Assembly: GCA_002104895.1 (NCBI GenBank)
Contig: MCFG01000062.1
Coordinates: forward strand, 107,501 to 171,500
Source: Anaeromyces robustus
Lineage: Eukaryota > Neocallimastigomycota > Neocallimastigomycetes > Neocallimastigales > Neocallimastigaceae
Reading direction: 5' to 3'
Length of the DNA: 64,000 bases
Shown here: piece by piece, positions 1-11,833 of the stretch
Numbering within the stretch: position 1 is the first letter of the stretch
Layout of the letters: each line of letters begins with the position of its first letter
Notes under the pieces: model-generated
What the model saw: only the letters and a program-made list of their open reading frames with translations
Database searches by the model: none
What the model was told of the DNA's origin: nothing
Program-made: the position numbers and the translations under genes

Positions 1-1664
1 AATGAATGAATAATATAATAAATAAATAAAATTATATATATAAATAAATATATAAATATAATAAACACAAACTTTTTTTATTAAACAAAATTTCTTAGTA
101 TTCTTAAATTGACCATTAAAAAATGGTTACACCAAATTTTATTAAAAATTTTAGTAATTAAATTAAATTTGTTTGTTATAAGGGTTTATTTTAACTTTTA
201 ATATATCTATTAATTATTAATAATAATATATAAAATAATATATATTAAAATATATTAAAATATATTATTTATTAAAATATTACAATATTAAAATATTAAA
301 ATATTAATAAAATAGTTTTAAGATTAATGATATAATATCTACATCAAATAGTTAGATAATACTAATATAAATAATAAATAATAAATAATAAATAATAAAT
401 AAATAATAATAAATAATAATGATGTAATAATTATTAATATATAATAGATAATAGATAATAGATAATAAATAATATTACACTATTATGGTATTATATAAAA
501 TATAAATAAAATAATTATTAAAGGCATAAAACAAAATATAAAATATTATATATATGTATAGATATGGTTAATAAAATAAAGAAATGAATAATGTATATAG
601 AATCATTTTGTCTAATTTCTAAATTCTCTTTTATTATTATTATAAATATTATTATAATTTTTACTATTAAAAAAAAGAAAAAGAAAAAGAAAAAGAAAAG
701 GATATTAATTATATATTGAAAATAATAATAATAATAATAATATATTTTATATTTTATATGTATATATTATTTTATTTTGTATATATAAAATAAAAAAAAA
801 CTTTAAATATTAATAAATGTTTTAATAATAAATCATGGTTTTATTTATAATTCCTTGTTTTATCATGTATCATGTAGTATATATAAAAATAATTGGTGAC
901 ATAACAGAATTTTTGGGTTTAAATAAATAAATAAATAAAAATAAATAAATAAATAAATTATATTAAATAAATAAATAGTTTTTAAATTAGTTATTATAAA
1001 ACTTTTTTTTTTTTTAAATACTTTTTTTTCCTTTTAGATATATTAATAAATAATACCTACATAATTATACCTTTTTATTTTTATTTTTAATTAATGTTTT
1101 TTTATTATGATTAATTGAAAAATTTATATATAGATAAAGTAATAAAGACAAATAATAATAAAAGGAATAATTTTTTTATATTTCAATTTTTTATATATTT
1201 TTTTTTATTTTTTATTTTTTTTTTTATTTTTTTTTTGTATTATTTCTATAGAATAACAAATATGTTATTATTATTATTATTATTCAATTATATTATATTA
1301 TATTATATAATAATAGAAACAATTTATAAAATTGTATTTAATTTATTTTATTATCTATATTATTTCTATATTTCTATTTTATTTTATTTTATTTTATTTT
1401 ATTTTTTTATTTTATTTTATTTTATTAATTATATTATGATTAAAAATTATCTACTTTTCTTTTTCTATTTTATTTATTTATTCAATGTATATTATATTAA
1501 ATAATTATTTATTTATTATTTATTTATTTTTAATATGATATATATTATAATTTTAAAATTTTTATTATTTTTTATTATTATTTTTTTTTGTTTTTTATTT
1601 TTATTTTAATATAAGTATCATAAAATGATTATTATTTGATATTTATATTTATTTTAATTTTTTT
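1..1664. other. AT-rich intergenic stretch, no gene seen
   Basis: Almost pure A/T with short runs of AAT, AAAT and TTTTA. The only long open frame (about 1115-1504) encodes nothing but Phe, Ile, Leu, Tyr and Asn, as expected when a T-rich tract is translated, so I do not call it. This flank holds the 3' side of the esterase that ends at 1665. Confidence 0.7.
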
Positions 1665-2418
1665 TTATAGTAAGAAAATTAAAGATAATAAAATAGTTAA
1701 TGTTATAATATAAGAAGGTAATGATGATAGTAATCCAGAAGAAATGTCCTCGTCATTTTCTGATCTTTTTTTATTGGAAGGATGTGAATTTGCTTTTAAA
1801 AATTCATCCATATCTTTATAAAAAATTTTATTAGTTTTATTGGTAGTATGAAGTATATCTTCCCATAGAAAATCTTCTGTTAATTTATTTTCAGCTCCTT
1901 TTATATTTTTACGTCCTTTAAAATGATCTTTTTCACCATGAAAATTATAATCCTTATAATGATCCATAATATATCTAATTTCATCCTTAATATTATAAAT
2001 AAAAATATTACAATCTTTATGATATTCATAAAATTCTAAACATTTTTCCTTAAAATATTGATTATAATGATTAACTTCAAAATCATATTTTGGTTTTGGT
2101 TCATTAATATATTGTGGTATATCATCCAGAGATTGAACATTTAAAAATAAGAAATTTCTTGCACCAGTATTATAAAAATCTTCAATAGAAGTCATAAAAA
2201 CATCATTTAATGTTTCAATGGTACGATTTATCATATTAGGAGGAATGGCTGTACGATTAAAATTCATTAAATCATTAGTTCCATACCAAAAAGAAAATAA
2301 AGAATTCTCTCCTGTTACACCTTTAGAAAATGGTTTACCTTTTGCTACTTTATCCATAAAAAGTCTACATTGATCTCTATAGGTAAGTTTAAAAGCTTTT
2401 CTTGGTACGCTTTATATT

Positions 2419-2453
<35 letters not shown>

Positions 2454-2458
2454 AAAAG

Positions 2459-2517
<59 letters not shown>

Positions 2518-2845
2518 AATTTATATATCCATTAAATTAATAAATTGAAGATTTGTAAAAATAAAATAAAATAAAATAAAAAAATAAAATATATTTATAA
2601 ATAATTATTATTATATAAAATATTATATATATAATCATTATTTAATTAAATAAACATGCATACATATCAGGATCTACTACTGCACCAGGAATAGCAAAAT
2701 TAAATAAATTCATATTATGTTGTTTCATAAATTGAATAGGCCAATTTTTTTCTCTTCCATAGGCCTAATTATTAATTGTTTTCCAATTTTTTTACAATCA
2801 AATAATAATAATAATAAAATAATAATAATAATAATAATTATAATA

Positions 2846-2884
<39 letters not shown>

Positions 2885-3399
2885 TTTTAATAAATAATAA
2901 TAATAATAATAATAAAAATTAATTAATAATTTATAAACATTATAAATATTATTAATATAAATTATATATAATATATAATATATAATATATATATATATAT
3001 AAATTCTTACCTCATCAGCTATTTTCATAGTATTGAAATCTGTTCCATCAGCTGATAATGAATCACTAAGTATTTATTATTAAGTATTTATAATAAAATA
3101 AAATAAATTAAATTTTTTATTGATTAAGTATTTTTTATTATTATTATTTTTTATAAATATATATATTATATGTTAATTAGATAAGTATATTAATAATAAA
3201 TAATAAATAATAAAAAAAAAAAAAAAAAAAAAAAAAAGAATTTTTACCCAAATACCATTAAATTAGTAATTTTATCATAATTGAAAGGACTTGTTTCTGA
3301 CATTAAAGCAAGTGATGTTTCTTTTCCGTGTACTGAAGCAGCTAAAGAAATATTAGCTGCTATTATAAAGGAAAAACCAATAAATAAAATATTAAACAT
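1665..3399 (-). CDS. SGNH/GDSL-family esterase, secreted or GPI-anchored, four exons
   Basis: Proposed exons on the minus strand are 3399-3248, 3065-3011, 2764-2664 and 2409-1665. Together they give 350 residues with consistent phases. Residues 1-21 form a signal peptide (MFNILFIGFSFIIAANISLA). SGNH block I (VFGDSLS, Ser53) is split by intron 1. Block II Gly is in FAIPGA (Gly96), block III is YGTNDL (Gly146, Asn148), and block V DILH gives Asp287 and His290, so the catalytic set is complete. The C-terminus (about 329-350) is a hydrophobic tail after a small Ser/Gly-rich stretch, which suggests a GPI anchor or a membrane anchor. Fungal SGNH enzymes of this layout (CE16-like) remove acetyl groups from hemicellulose oligosaccharides. 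That role is inferred from the family and from the xylanases nearby. Introns are 182, 246 and 254 nt; the acceptor of intron 3 reads AAG rather than TAG, the least certain junction. Confidence 0.8.
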
Positions 3400-4794
3400 T
3401 ATTATTTATTTATTTATATATATGGATATTAAAATTTCATAGGATTATTTATTTATTTATTTATTTTTCTTTTCTTGATTTATTTAGTTAAATTATGAAT
3501 GTTTTAATAATTCTATTTTTAACTTTTTTTCTTAATTTTTTATCATTGACTTTAAATATTTATTTATTTATTTACTTGTTTATTTATTTATTTTTTATAA
3601 TTTATATATTATAAATATAAATTTATTAATTTCTTTTTTTATCTTTTATTTTATTTTTATTCTTTTCTTTATTTGACTTTAATTTAATTTATTCAATTTT
3701 TTTTTTTTCTTTTTTCTTTTTCTTTCTTTCCTTTTAAAGTTTATTTCTTTTTTTGATATTATATAATATTCAAAAAGAAAAAAAAAAAATTTTTTTTTTT
3801 TGGAAAGAAAAAATTATTAAAAATAAACAAAAAAAGTAAGTTTTAATATAGATAAATAAATAGACAAATAATTAAATAATTAATTAAACTATTTCTCAAA
3901 AAATAAATAAATCAATGAATAAATATTTAATAACCTAAATAAATATCTATTATATATAAACGAATAAATAAGTATAAATCAATAAATAACTATTAAAATA
4001 AAAATTAAATGAATAAATAAATATAAATGAAATAAATTAATTCACTTTATTTTTAACTCGATTTTAATAAAAATTTATTAGATTGAATTTATTGAAAATT
4101 ATTACACTAAATAAAATAAATTTTTTATAATTATATGAATTGAATTAATTAATTGAATTAATTATAATATATAAATATTAATTATAATATATGGATATAA
4201 ATAATAATTAAAAATATCTAAATATAATGTAATTATATATAAAAATTGAATAATAATTTAAATTAATATAAATATATAAATAATAATATATATAAATATA
4301 TATATTATATATATAAAGAATATTCGTTAAGAATTGTAATAAATTGTAATAAAAAATTGTACATTAATATTTTAAATATGAATATACGCCGCATATTAAT
4401 GTTGTAATTTATAATGAAATATGTATAAAAATTTTTGTTTAGAAAATAGAAAATATATAATTTTTTTCTTTTACTAAAATACACTTTTTTTTATTTATAA
4501 TATATACTAATATATTTTTATATAAAAAAAAAAAGAAGAAAGTAATAAATAAAAATAAACATCTTTTTTTATATATAAAATTAATGTATTATTATGTCTC
4601 TAATCATATTATTAATTTTTTATTTTTATTTTTATTTTTTTATTTTTATTTTTATTTTTATATATATTAGTTAAAAAATTAATAATCATAAAAACTTTAT
4701 CAAAAAAAAAAAATTAAAGTTTGAAACATCCATTATTTTTTTTTAAAAAAAAATTAAATAAATATTTTTTTTTTAATAGTAATTACCAAAGGAT
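3400..4794. other. AT-rich intergenic stretch between esterase start and tRNA
   Basis: This is the 5' flank of the SGNH esterase. It contains TTTA/TTTAT repeats, poly-A/poly-T tracts and short AT palindromes. No coding pattern is visible on either strand. Confidence 0.6.
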
Positions 4795-4800
4795 AAAAAA
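4795..4800 (-). terminator. RNA polymerase III terminator of tRNA-Ile
   Basis: A run of six T on the minus strand begins four bases after the discriminator base of the tRNA. This is the usual Pol III stop signal, though such runs are also frequent by chance in this genome. Confidence 0.6.
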
Positions 4801-4804
4801 TAAA

Positions 4805-4897
4805 TGCTCCTGGCGGGGGTCGAACCCGCGATCTTCGCGTTGCATAAGAGGAACACCCTTATAAGCACGACGCCTTAAACCTCTAGGCTACAGGAGC
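4805..4897 (-). tRNA. tRNA-Ile (anticodon UAU) with a 19-nt intron
   Basis: The minus strand folds into a full cloverleaf. The acceptor stem is GCTCCTG/CAGGAGC (perfect), the D stem GCCT/AGGC, the anticodon stem TCGTG/CGCGA, and the T arm GCGGG-TTCGACC-CCCGC, with discriminator A at 4805. The anticodon loop CTTATAA places UAU at 4863-4861, which reads AUA isoleucine codons. A canonical nuclear tRNA intron fits after position 37, at about 4859-4841 (19 nt). The spliced product is 74 nt. The anticodon arm closely resembles that of yeast tRNA-Ile(UAU), which also carries an intron. TAA could in principle be read as a Leu anticodon, but the short variable loop rules out tRNA-Leu. Confidence 0.95.
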
Positions 4898-4961
4898 TCT
4901 TCGATTCTTCAAAGGTGAAAATGCCATATATAAAAGATATATCGCTATTTTGGTAATTTTT

Positions 4962-5057
4962 TTGTCAAGGATTTAACTGTATTTGTGATTTAAGCCACAC
5001 TACATCTACTAATGAATAATTATTTTATGGGATTATACGCCTCAAATCCTTGAACAA
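4962..5057. ncRNA. Candidate structured RNA, closed by a 13-bp stem with one bulge
   Basis: The left arm (4962-4974, with TCAAGGATTT at 4965-4974) pairs perfectly over 10 bp with the right arm (AAATCCTTGA, 5044-5053), then three more pairs after one bulged A. The enclosed 69 bases are less AT-rich than any nearby intergenic DNA, and a T-rich run follows on the plus strand. It lies 65 bp upstream of tRNA-Ile. A snoRNA is possible, but I found no convincing C/D or H/ACA boxes, so neither strand nor class is assigned. Confidence 0.3.
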
Positions 5058-5756
5058 TTTTATTATTTTTTTTTTCTATTATAACTATTAATACTATTAA
5101 TACTATTAATAATATTACAGTTGAATAACAAAATATTCTTACTTTATTATATTATCAAAATATTATCCTTATTTTCTATTATTTTTGATAAAAAAGACTT
5201 AATGAATAAAGAATTTCTACAATCTTTGTGAGATTATTAAACTATTAATAATCTAATATTTTATATTTTATTATAATTAAAATAGATAAATAAATAAATA
5301 AATAAATATAAAGTTTATATTATTTTTATTATAATAATAAATAGATGGATAAATAATAATAAAGTTTATATTATTTTATTAATATAATATTTTATATTTT
5401 ATTTATTATTATAATAAATAAAAAATATATATAAAGTTTATATTATTTTATTAAGTAAGAAATATTTGAAAAAGCCTACGTTTTATTAGATTAGATTATT
5501 GTACATTCTGAACAAAAGTTACAAATTAAACCAAACTAAAAATTTTACATTTTTTTTTTTTTTGTCGTGAATATTAATAGATTTGAAATTGAAATTCACT
5601 AATAGGTGAATTAAAAATAAATTTCGTTATTAACAAAAATTTCTTAAAATTCGATTTTTTTTTTTTTAAATTTAAAAAAAAAAAAAAAAAAGAAATGAAT
5701 AATAGAGAATATTTAAATTATAATATTAAAAAATTTTTAAACCATGAAAATAAATA

Positions 5757-5798
5757 TATATCAACTTAATTTATTAAGGGTTAAATTAAGTTGATATA
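5757..5798. repeat. Perfect 17-bp inverted repeat, 8-nt loop
   Basis: The arm TATATCAACTTAATTTA (5757-5773) is the exact reverse complement of 5782-5798. The loop holds the only GGG nearby. It could fold as a hairpin in RNA or as a cruciform. Confidence 0.8.
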
Positions 5799-6428
5799 AA
5801 AATAAGAATAACGATAACTCCTCAACTATTGAAGATTTTCCTCCATTTAGAAAAAATTATAAACAATTTTTACAAATATATATAAAAATCTTAATACAAA
5901 ATATTTTATAATAATTAAACAATTTGTGTTGAAATAGTTTATTTTAAATCAATCTATAAATACAGAAATTATAATCTTTTGTGAAATTGACATATAAACA
6001 TATTAACATATTAACATATTAGCATATTAACAAATTAACATATTAGTATATTAACATTTTAATATTTTTATATATTACAATTATTAATATTTATTAATTT
6101 TTAGTTATTCTTACTTTATTAATAAAACTATTAATAAAAAGCTTTTTTTTTTAAAATGAAATTATAAAGTTGTTTCTTATTTAAATTTTAAAATGTTATT
6201 TGTAATTTTTTAAATTTAATTTTTTTTTTGTTAGTTATAGATTAATTCAATATTAATAGTAAATTAGCATCTTAACCTAATCTTTTAACACAAATTTAAT
6301 CATCTTATTTAACATTTTTTTCTCTTATTTAAAAACGAGGATAAATAAATAATTATTTGAAAAAAAAAAATAAAAATAAAAATAAAACAAAGTAAATGTC
6401 AATAATTAATATAAAAAAAAAATAATAA

Positions 6429-6463
6429 AAAAATTTAGAATCCACTGTGGATTCTAAATTTTT
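6429..6463. repeat. Perfect 17-bp palindrome with a 1-nt centre
   Basis: The arm AAAAATTTAGAATCCAC (6429-6445) is the exact reverse complement of 6447-6463, with a single T between. The centre (GAATCCAC-T-GTGGATTC) holds four G/C bases per arm, more than chance AT palindromes here. The right arm ends in TTTTT, so a hairpin followed by a U-tract would be transcribed on the plus strand. Confidence 0.85.
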
Positions 6464-6477
6464 ATCTTTGACATTAT

Positions 6478-6511
6478 TTATTTATTAATAATAATAATAA
6501 TAATAGTAATA

Positions 6512-6570
<59 letters not shown>

Positions 6571-6594
6571 TATTATTATTATTATTATTATTAT
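6478..6594. repeat. (TAA)n microsatellite switching to (TTA)n
   Basis: TAA/AAT triplets, some interrupted by TAG, run to about 6570 and then switch to ATT triplets. The two halves are complementary, so the tract is itself a foldback. Confidence 0.85.
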
Positions 6595-7276
6595 TTTTAT
6601 ATATATATATATATTATTTATTATTATATATACCAATTATTAATATTAATCAAAGTATTAATAAAATAGATATGATTTATTATATTTATTATATTAAATA
6701 TAATAAAATTTATATTTATGGAATTCAAATATATTAGATAATAATACTTTTTTTTATTGAAATAATATTATTAATAAATAATAATAATAATAATTAATAA
6801 AATAAATATTTATTACAATTATAATTAATGAATAATATTATTTATATTTACCAAAGTAAATTTTATTATTTTCAAAAATAAAAAGTAAAAAAATTATGGT
6901 ATTTATTAATAATATATTATTTTATTATTATAACAATAATAATAACAATAACAATCATCATAAATTATAATAATAATATTTTAATAATAAATAACAATAA
7001 ATAATTTTGAATGAATATAATAATAATGAATATAATAAATAATTAATGTTTCAATTTAACTAATTAATTTCTCATGGTTTCAGATATTTAATTATATTAA
7101 AATATAAAAAAAAAAAAAATAAAAATTTTCTTATGATTATTGACATTTTTTTTTTAATTTTAAATAATAAAAAATAAAAATAAAAAAATAAAAAAAATAA
7201 ATTCTTTTTAATGTAGAGACAGAGAGAATTCTCGTGCTAATTAATTTATTAATTAATTTATTGATTGATCAATTTT

Positions 7277-7300
7277 AATAATAATAATAATAACAATCAC

Positions 7301-7373
<73 letters not shown>
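7277..7373. repeat. (TAA)n microsatellite
   Basis: About 30 TAA triplets with a short CAATCAC interruption near 7294. Confidence 0.9.
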
Positions 7374-7376
<3 letters not shown>

Positions 7377-7650
7377 TTAAAATTAAAATTAAAATTAAAA
7401 GAAAAAAAAAATTATTTGGTATCCACAATTAATTATTTAATAAATTTTTAAAACATACTATAAACAATATCAAAAACAACAAAAAACAATAATAAATAAT
7501 AATAATAATAATAATTAACAATAAATGAAACAAATAATGTAACAATAAAAAATAAAAATAATAATTTTATTTATTATAAATATAAATATTTATTTATTAT
7601 TATTTAGTTTATTATAAATATAAATATTTATTATTATTATTATTATTAAC

Positions 7651-7687
<37 letters not shown>

Positions 7688-9037
7688 ATAAATAAAATAT
7701 ATATAAATAAATTAATAATAGTAATTACGATAATAATATAAAATGATATTAATAAGTTATTAAATATATTAAATACTTATTAGTATATTAGTAAAGTAAA
7801 ACCATTATAAAATAATTAAATATTATTTTTTTATAATTTAATTTATTATAAAATTTTATTTAAAATGATTTAAAAAAAAATATTGTCTATTGTTAAAAAA
7901 ATAAAAATTTTCTTTTATATTTTCTTTATTAATATTTAAAATTTTTTATTAAGATAACGACTAAAAATAAAAATAAAAATAGAAAATAGAAAATAGAAAA
8001 TAGAAAATAGAAATAGAAAAAAAAAAAAATAACAATTTATTCTTTTATTGTAAATAAAAAAAAAAAAATTTTCCTAACAGTCAAAATTTTCTTAATATTA
8101 TTATATTATTTAATAATAAAAAAAATTTTTAATTTAATTTTAATTTTAATTTTTTTATTTATAAAGAACAATAAAAAAAGTTTTTTTTTTAAGATTTTGA
8201 AATTTTATTGGCTAATTTTTAACTTGGATAGTTACACAAAATAATTTTAATTTATAAAAAAATTTTCCTTAAAAAACTTTATTTATTATAAAATTTCTTC
8301 ATTGAAATTTTGAAATGGTAAAAAAAAAAAAAAAAGAAAAAAAGAAAAAAAAAAAAAAAAGAATGATTAAACATAATAATAATAATGAATAATAATAATA
8401 TAATAATAATTATATAATATAATAAAAAATGTTATTTAAAAAAATAATAAATATCATTATAAAAAAATACATAATATTATAATATTATTGAATAATTTAT
8501 TGTTTATTAAATAGTAGAAAATAATATAATAATAAATAAAATATTATTAACTTTATTTTTTTAATTATTATTATATATATGTAATATTTGTTAATATATA
8601 AAAATATGCTATTATTCTTTTTATTATTAATTATTATTAATTATTATTAATTATTATTAATGGTAAAAGTTTAATAAAAATATTAAAAAAAAACAAAGAA
8701 TAAAAAATTTATTAAATTTGGTAAAAAAAAAAAAAAAAAAAATTCTTATTAAATAATAATTAAATAATAATTAAATAATAAATTAAATAATAAATTAAAT
8801 AATTTATAAAAATTATAAAATTTACAGTTTTGATTTCCATTTTTCATTGTTTAAATTTTTTATAACTTATTTTTTCCTTTTTTTTTTTTTTATTTTAATT
8901 TTTAATATTATTCAAAAATATTATTATTATAATTTATTTTATATTAATAATAATAATAATATTAATAATTATAATTATTTAATAATAAATAATTAATATA
9001 ATTTATATTATATTAGGATATTAATTAATAATAATAT

Positions 9038-9070
<33 letters not shown>

Positions 9071-9870
9071 TTCATATTTATATTTATTATATTAAATAAA
9101 ATAAAATGAAATAGAATGTAATAAAATAATAGAATAGAATAATATAATAAAAAGAAATGAAAAAGTAACAATAAAAAAATATTATAATAATTTTAATAAT
9201 AATAAATAATTAAATAAATAATAATAAATAATTAAATAAATAATAATAAATAATTAAATAAATAAATAATTAATGATTAAAATATTTTTTATCTAAATGA
9301 TGTAATATAATATGAAAAATTTAATAAAAACTTTATTAAATATAAAAAAAATTTTTTTTTTAAATAATGAAAATAAAACACAAAAAAAAAAAAAATTTAA
9401 ATTAATTAAAAAAATTAAAAAAAAAAAAAAAAAAAAATAGTATAAATAAAAATAAAATTCTTTTTTTATTTGTATTTTTTTTTTTTTTTTTAAATCATAC
9501 TTTCAAAGAAAAAAAATTATTATTTTTTTTTTTTTAAAGGAAGATATATAATAAAAATATTATTAAAGTTATTAATTATTATTAATAATAAAAAAAAATA
9601 AAATTAAAAAAAATAAATACAAAAAAAAAAATAAAAATAAAATAAAATAAAATAAAAATTAAAAACAAAAACAAAAAAAAAAAAATAAAACCAAAAATAA
9701 AAAAAAAATAAAAATAAAAGAACCAATTTCAAAAATTAAATTTAAAAACAAAATTCATTTAAAAAAAAAAGTAAACAATAAACAAACGAATAAATAAATA
9801 AAAACAATTCAATAAAAAATTTTTTTAAAATAAAATAGAAAAATAAAAAAAAAAAAAATATCTCAAAAAA

Positions 9871-10190
9871 ATGAAATTATATTTCTTCCCAGTTTTATTC
9901 TATTTAATAACCTTAGCTACTATTACTTTCTGTAACCCAGTTACAGAAGAAATTATTGAAGAAAATGATGAAAGAGTACATGCTAAAGTTAATATATATG
10001 ATGAATCATTAGTTCCAAAATCTAAAAGAGCTGATTTCTTTACTTATGCAGGTTCTATTGGTCATTTCTTTAGTGCCAAGGATGTTAAGTATGTATTTTA
10101 AATTTTTAATGTTTATTATAATAATTTAAATATAAAATATATAAAAATAATTTTTATGAAATTAATAAAATGTATTAATTATTTTTATTA

Positions 10191-10248
<58 letters not shown>

Positions 10249-10455
10249 TTGTCATTTATTTATATATATATAAAAAAAATTAGACGTAATGTTTTTTACG
10301 ATGGTATTAAAAATTTAGATATTTATTATGGTAAGAAAGGTGGTAGAAAACCTGTTGTTATATTCATTTATGGTGGTGCCTGGTTTTGGGGTAAGTTTTA
10401 ATTATAATTATAATAATCATAATCATTATAATAATAATAAAATAATAAATTAATA

Positions 10456-10493
<38 letters not shown>

Positions 10494-11289
10494 TTTATTA
10501 ATTTTATAAAAAAAAAATTTTTTTTTGTTTTTGTTTAATATTTTAATAAATATATATATACATACATATATATATTTATAAATAATAGGTGAAAAGAGTT
10601 GGTATTCTAAAATTGGTACCTTTTTAAGTCAAGAAAAAGATTATGTAGCTGTTATTCCAAATTATGTACAATTTCCATATGGTACATTAGATGAAATGGT
10701 TTATGATATTACTAATGCTATTAATTGGGTTTATAAAAATATAAATGCTTATAATGGTGATGTTTTTAATATGTATCTTGTTGGTCATTCATCTGGTGCT
10801 CATCTTTCCCTTCTTACTCTTATAAAATCTTCTCTTGGATTAAAAGGATATGGATCCTATTCTGTTTCCCAACCTGTACCATATTTCCAAAAAGTAGTAT
10901 TATTAAATGGTCCTTATGATTTTGATGTATTTTCAAAAGTTTCCAAAGAAACTGGGGTAACCACTGAAAATAGTAGTTTTGAAGCCTTTGCTAAAGGTGT
11001 ATTAAATTCTGAATTATCTTGTCCAACCGATATTTTAAAAGGTTATCCTGATCAATCCATTAATTATTTAAGTGTAGGACGTATCATTGTAGTTCATTCA
11101 GAATTAGATACAACTGTACCTTATTCTTCTGCTACAGGTTTAATGGATCAACTTAGAAGAGTTACTTCTATACCATCAAATTTATATATTGTTAATGGTT
11201 TACCACATTGTGGTATTACTGAAGGTGTTATGAATGATAATGAATATGCCAAATATGTTCTTGGAGATCTTCTTGCCAATGCTCAATAA
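9871..11289 (+). CDS. Secreted alpha/beta-hydrolase esterase, three exons
   Basis: Exons 9871-10088, 10284-10390 and 10589-11289 give 341 residues; donors are GTATGT and GTAAGT, acceptors TAG. Residues 1-21 are a signal peptide, and a Lys-Arg pair at 52-53 looks like a Kex2-type propeptide site. The mature protein is an alpha/beta hydrolase. The oxyanion region is FIYGGAW (about 101-107), where the usual His-Gly-Gly-Ala-Trp has Tyr for His. The nucleophile elbow is GHSSG (Ser176), with Asp282 in SELDTTVP and His315 in LPHCGI, so the triad is complete. The segment FPYGTLDEM and the spacing resemble isoprenylcysteine methylesterase and BD-FAE-type feruloyl esterases. Because it is secreted and lies 2.8 kb from a xylanase, a feruloyl or acetyl xylan esterase role is the most attractive inference, but the substrate is not shown. 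Introns are 195 and 198 nt; the first holds a (TTA)n tract. Confidence 0.85.
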
Positions 11290-11797
11290 AAAATATAAAT
11301 AAAAAGAAAATGAAGAAAAAAAATTATATATATATATATTAATCTATATATATAAATATAAATATAAATATTATCATTTATTTCTTAATATATTTAATTA
11401 TTAACACCTAACACACACACATATATATAAATAATTCATTACAAAATAGAAAAAAAAAAAAAAAATCAAAATCAAAAAAAAAACATAAAAAAATAAGTAA
11501 TAATTTTTTTTAATAAAAAAAAAAGTATAGATTTATATTAAATATATAAAAAAATTTTTTTGATATATAAAAATAATAATAAAAAAAAGTTATTTTATAT
11601 ATTTTATCAAAAAAAAAAAAATTTATATATATACAAAACAAATAAATAGACATATTATCATTCTTTTTTTTTTTTTTCTTTTTTGATAAAAAAAAAAAAA
11701 GAAAAGAAAAAAAAAGAGCATTATTATATAATATAGATATTTATATAGATTTATTATTATTATAATTTTTCTTTTTTTTTTTTTTAAAAAAAAAAAA

Positions 11798-11833
<36 letters not shown>

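Larger units (their letters stand above)
5058..9870. other. Long AT-rich intergenic stretch with foldbacks and microsatellites
   Basis: No gene is seen. It contains the foldbacks at 5757-5798 and 6429-6463, a CATATTAACA-like decamer repeated about six times near 5995-6060, and the (TAA)n tracts at 6478-6594 and 7277-7373. The last 270 bases (about 9600-9870) are very A-rich and T-poor on the plus strand and form the leader of the downstream esterase. Confidence 0.65.

Noticed and set aside
1115-1504. Open frame of 129 codons, Phe/Ile/Tyr/Leu-rich
   Set aside because: It translates a T-rich tract, with no domain, no balanced codon use and no neighbouring exon.
2798-3028. Separate 76-codon gene beginning MKIADEV
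   Set aside because: Its first six codons are the end of exon 2 of the SGNH esterase; the rest is intron reading through Tyr/Ile microsatellite.
4859-4867. Reading the tRNA as tRNA-Leu with anticodon UAA
   Set aside because: There is no long variable arm, and the anticodon stem pairs correctly only with UAU in the loop and a 19-nt intron.
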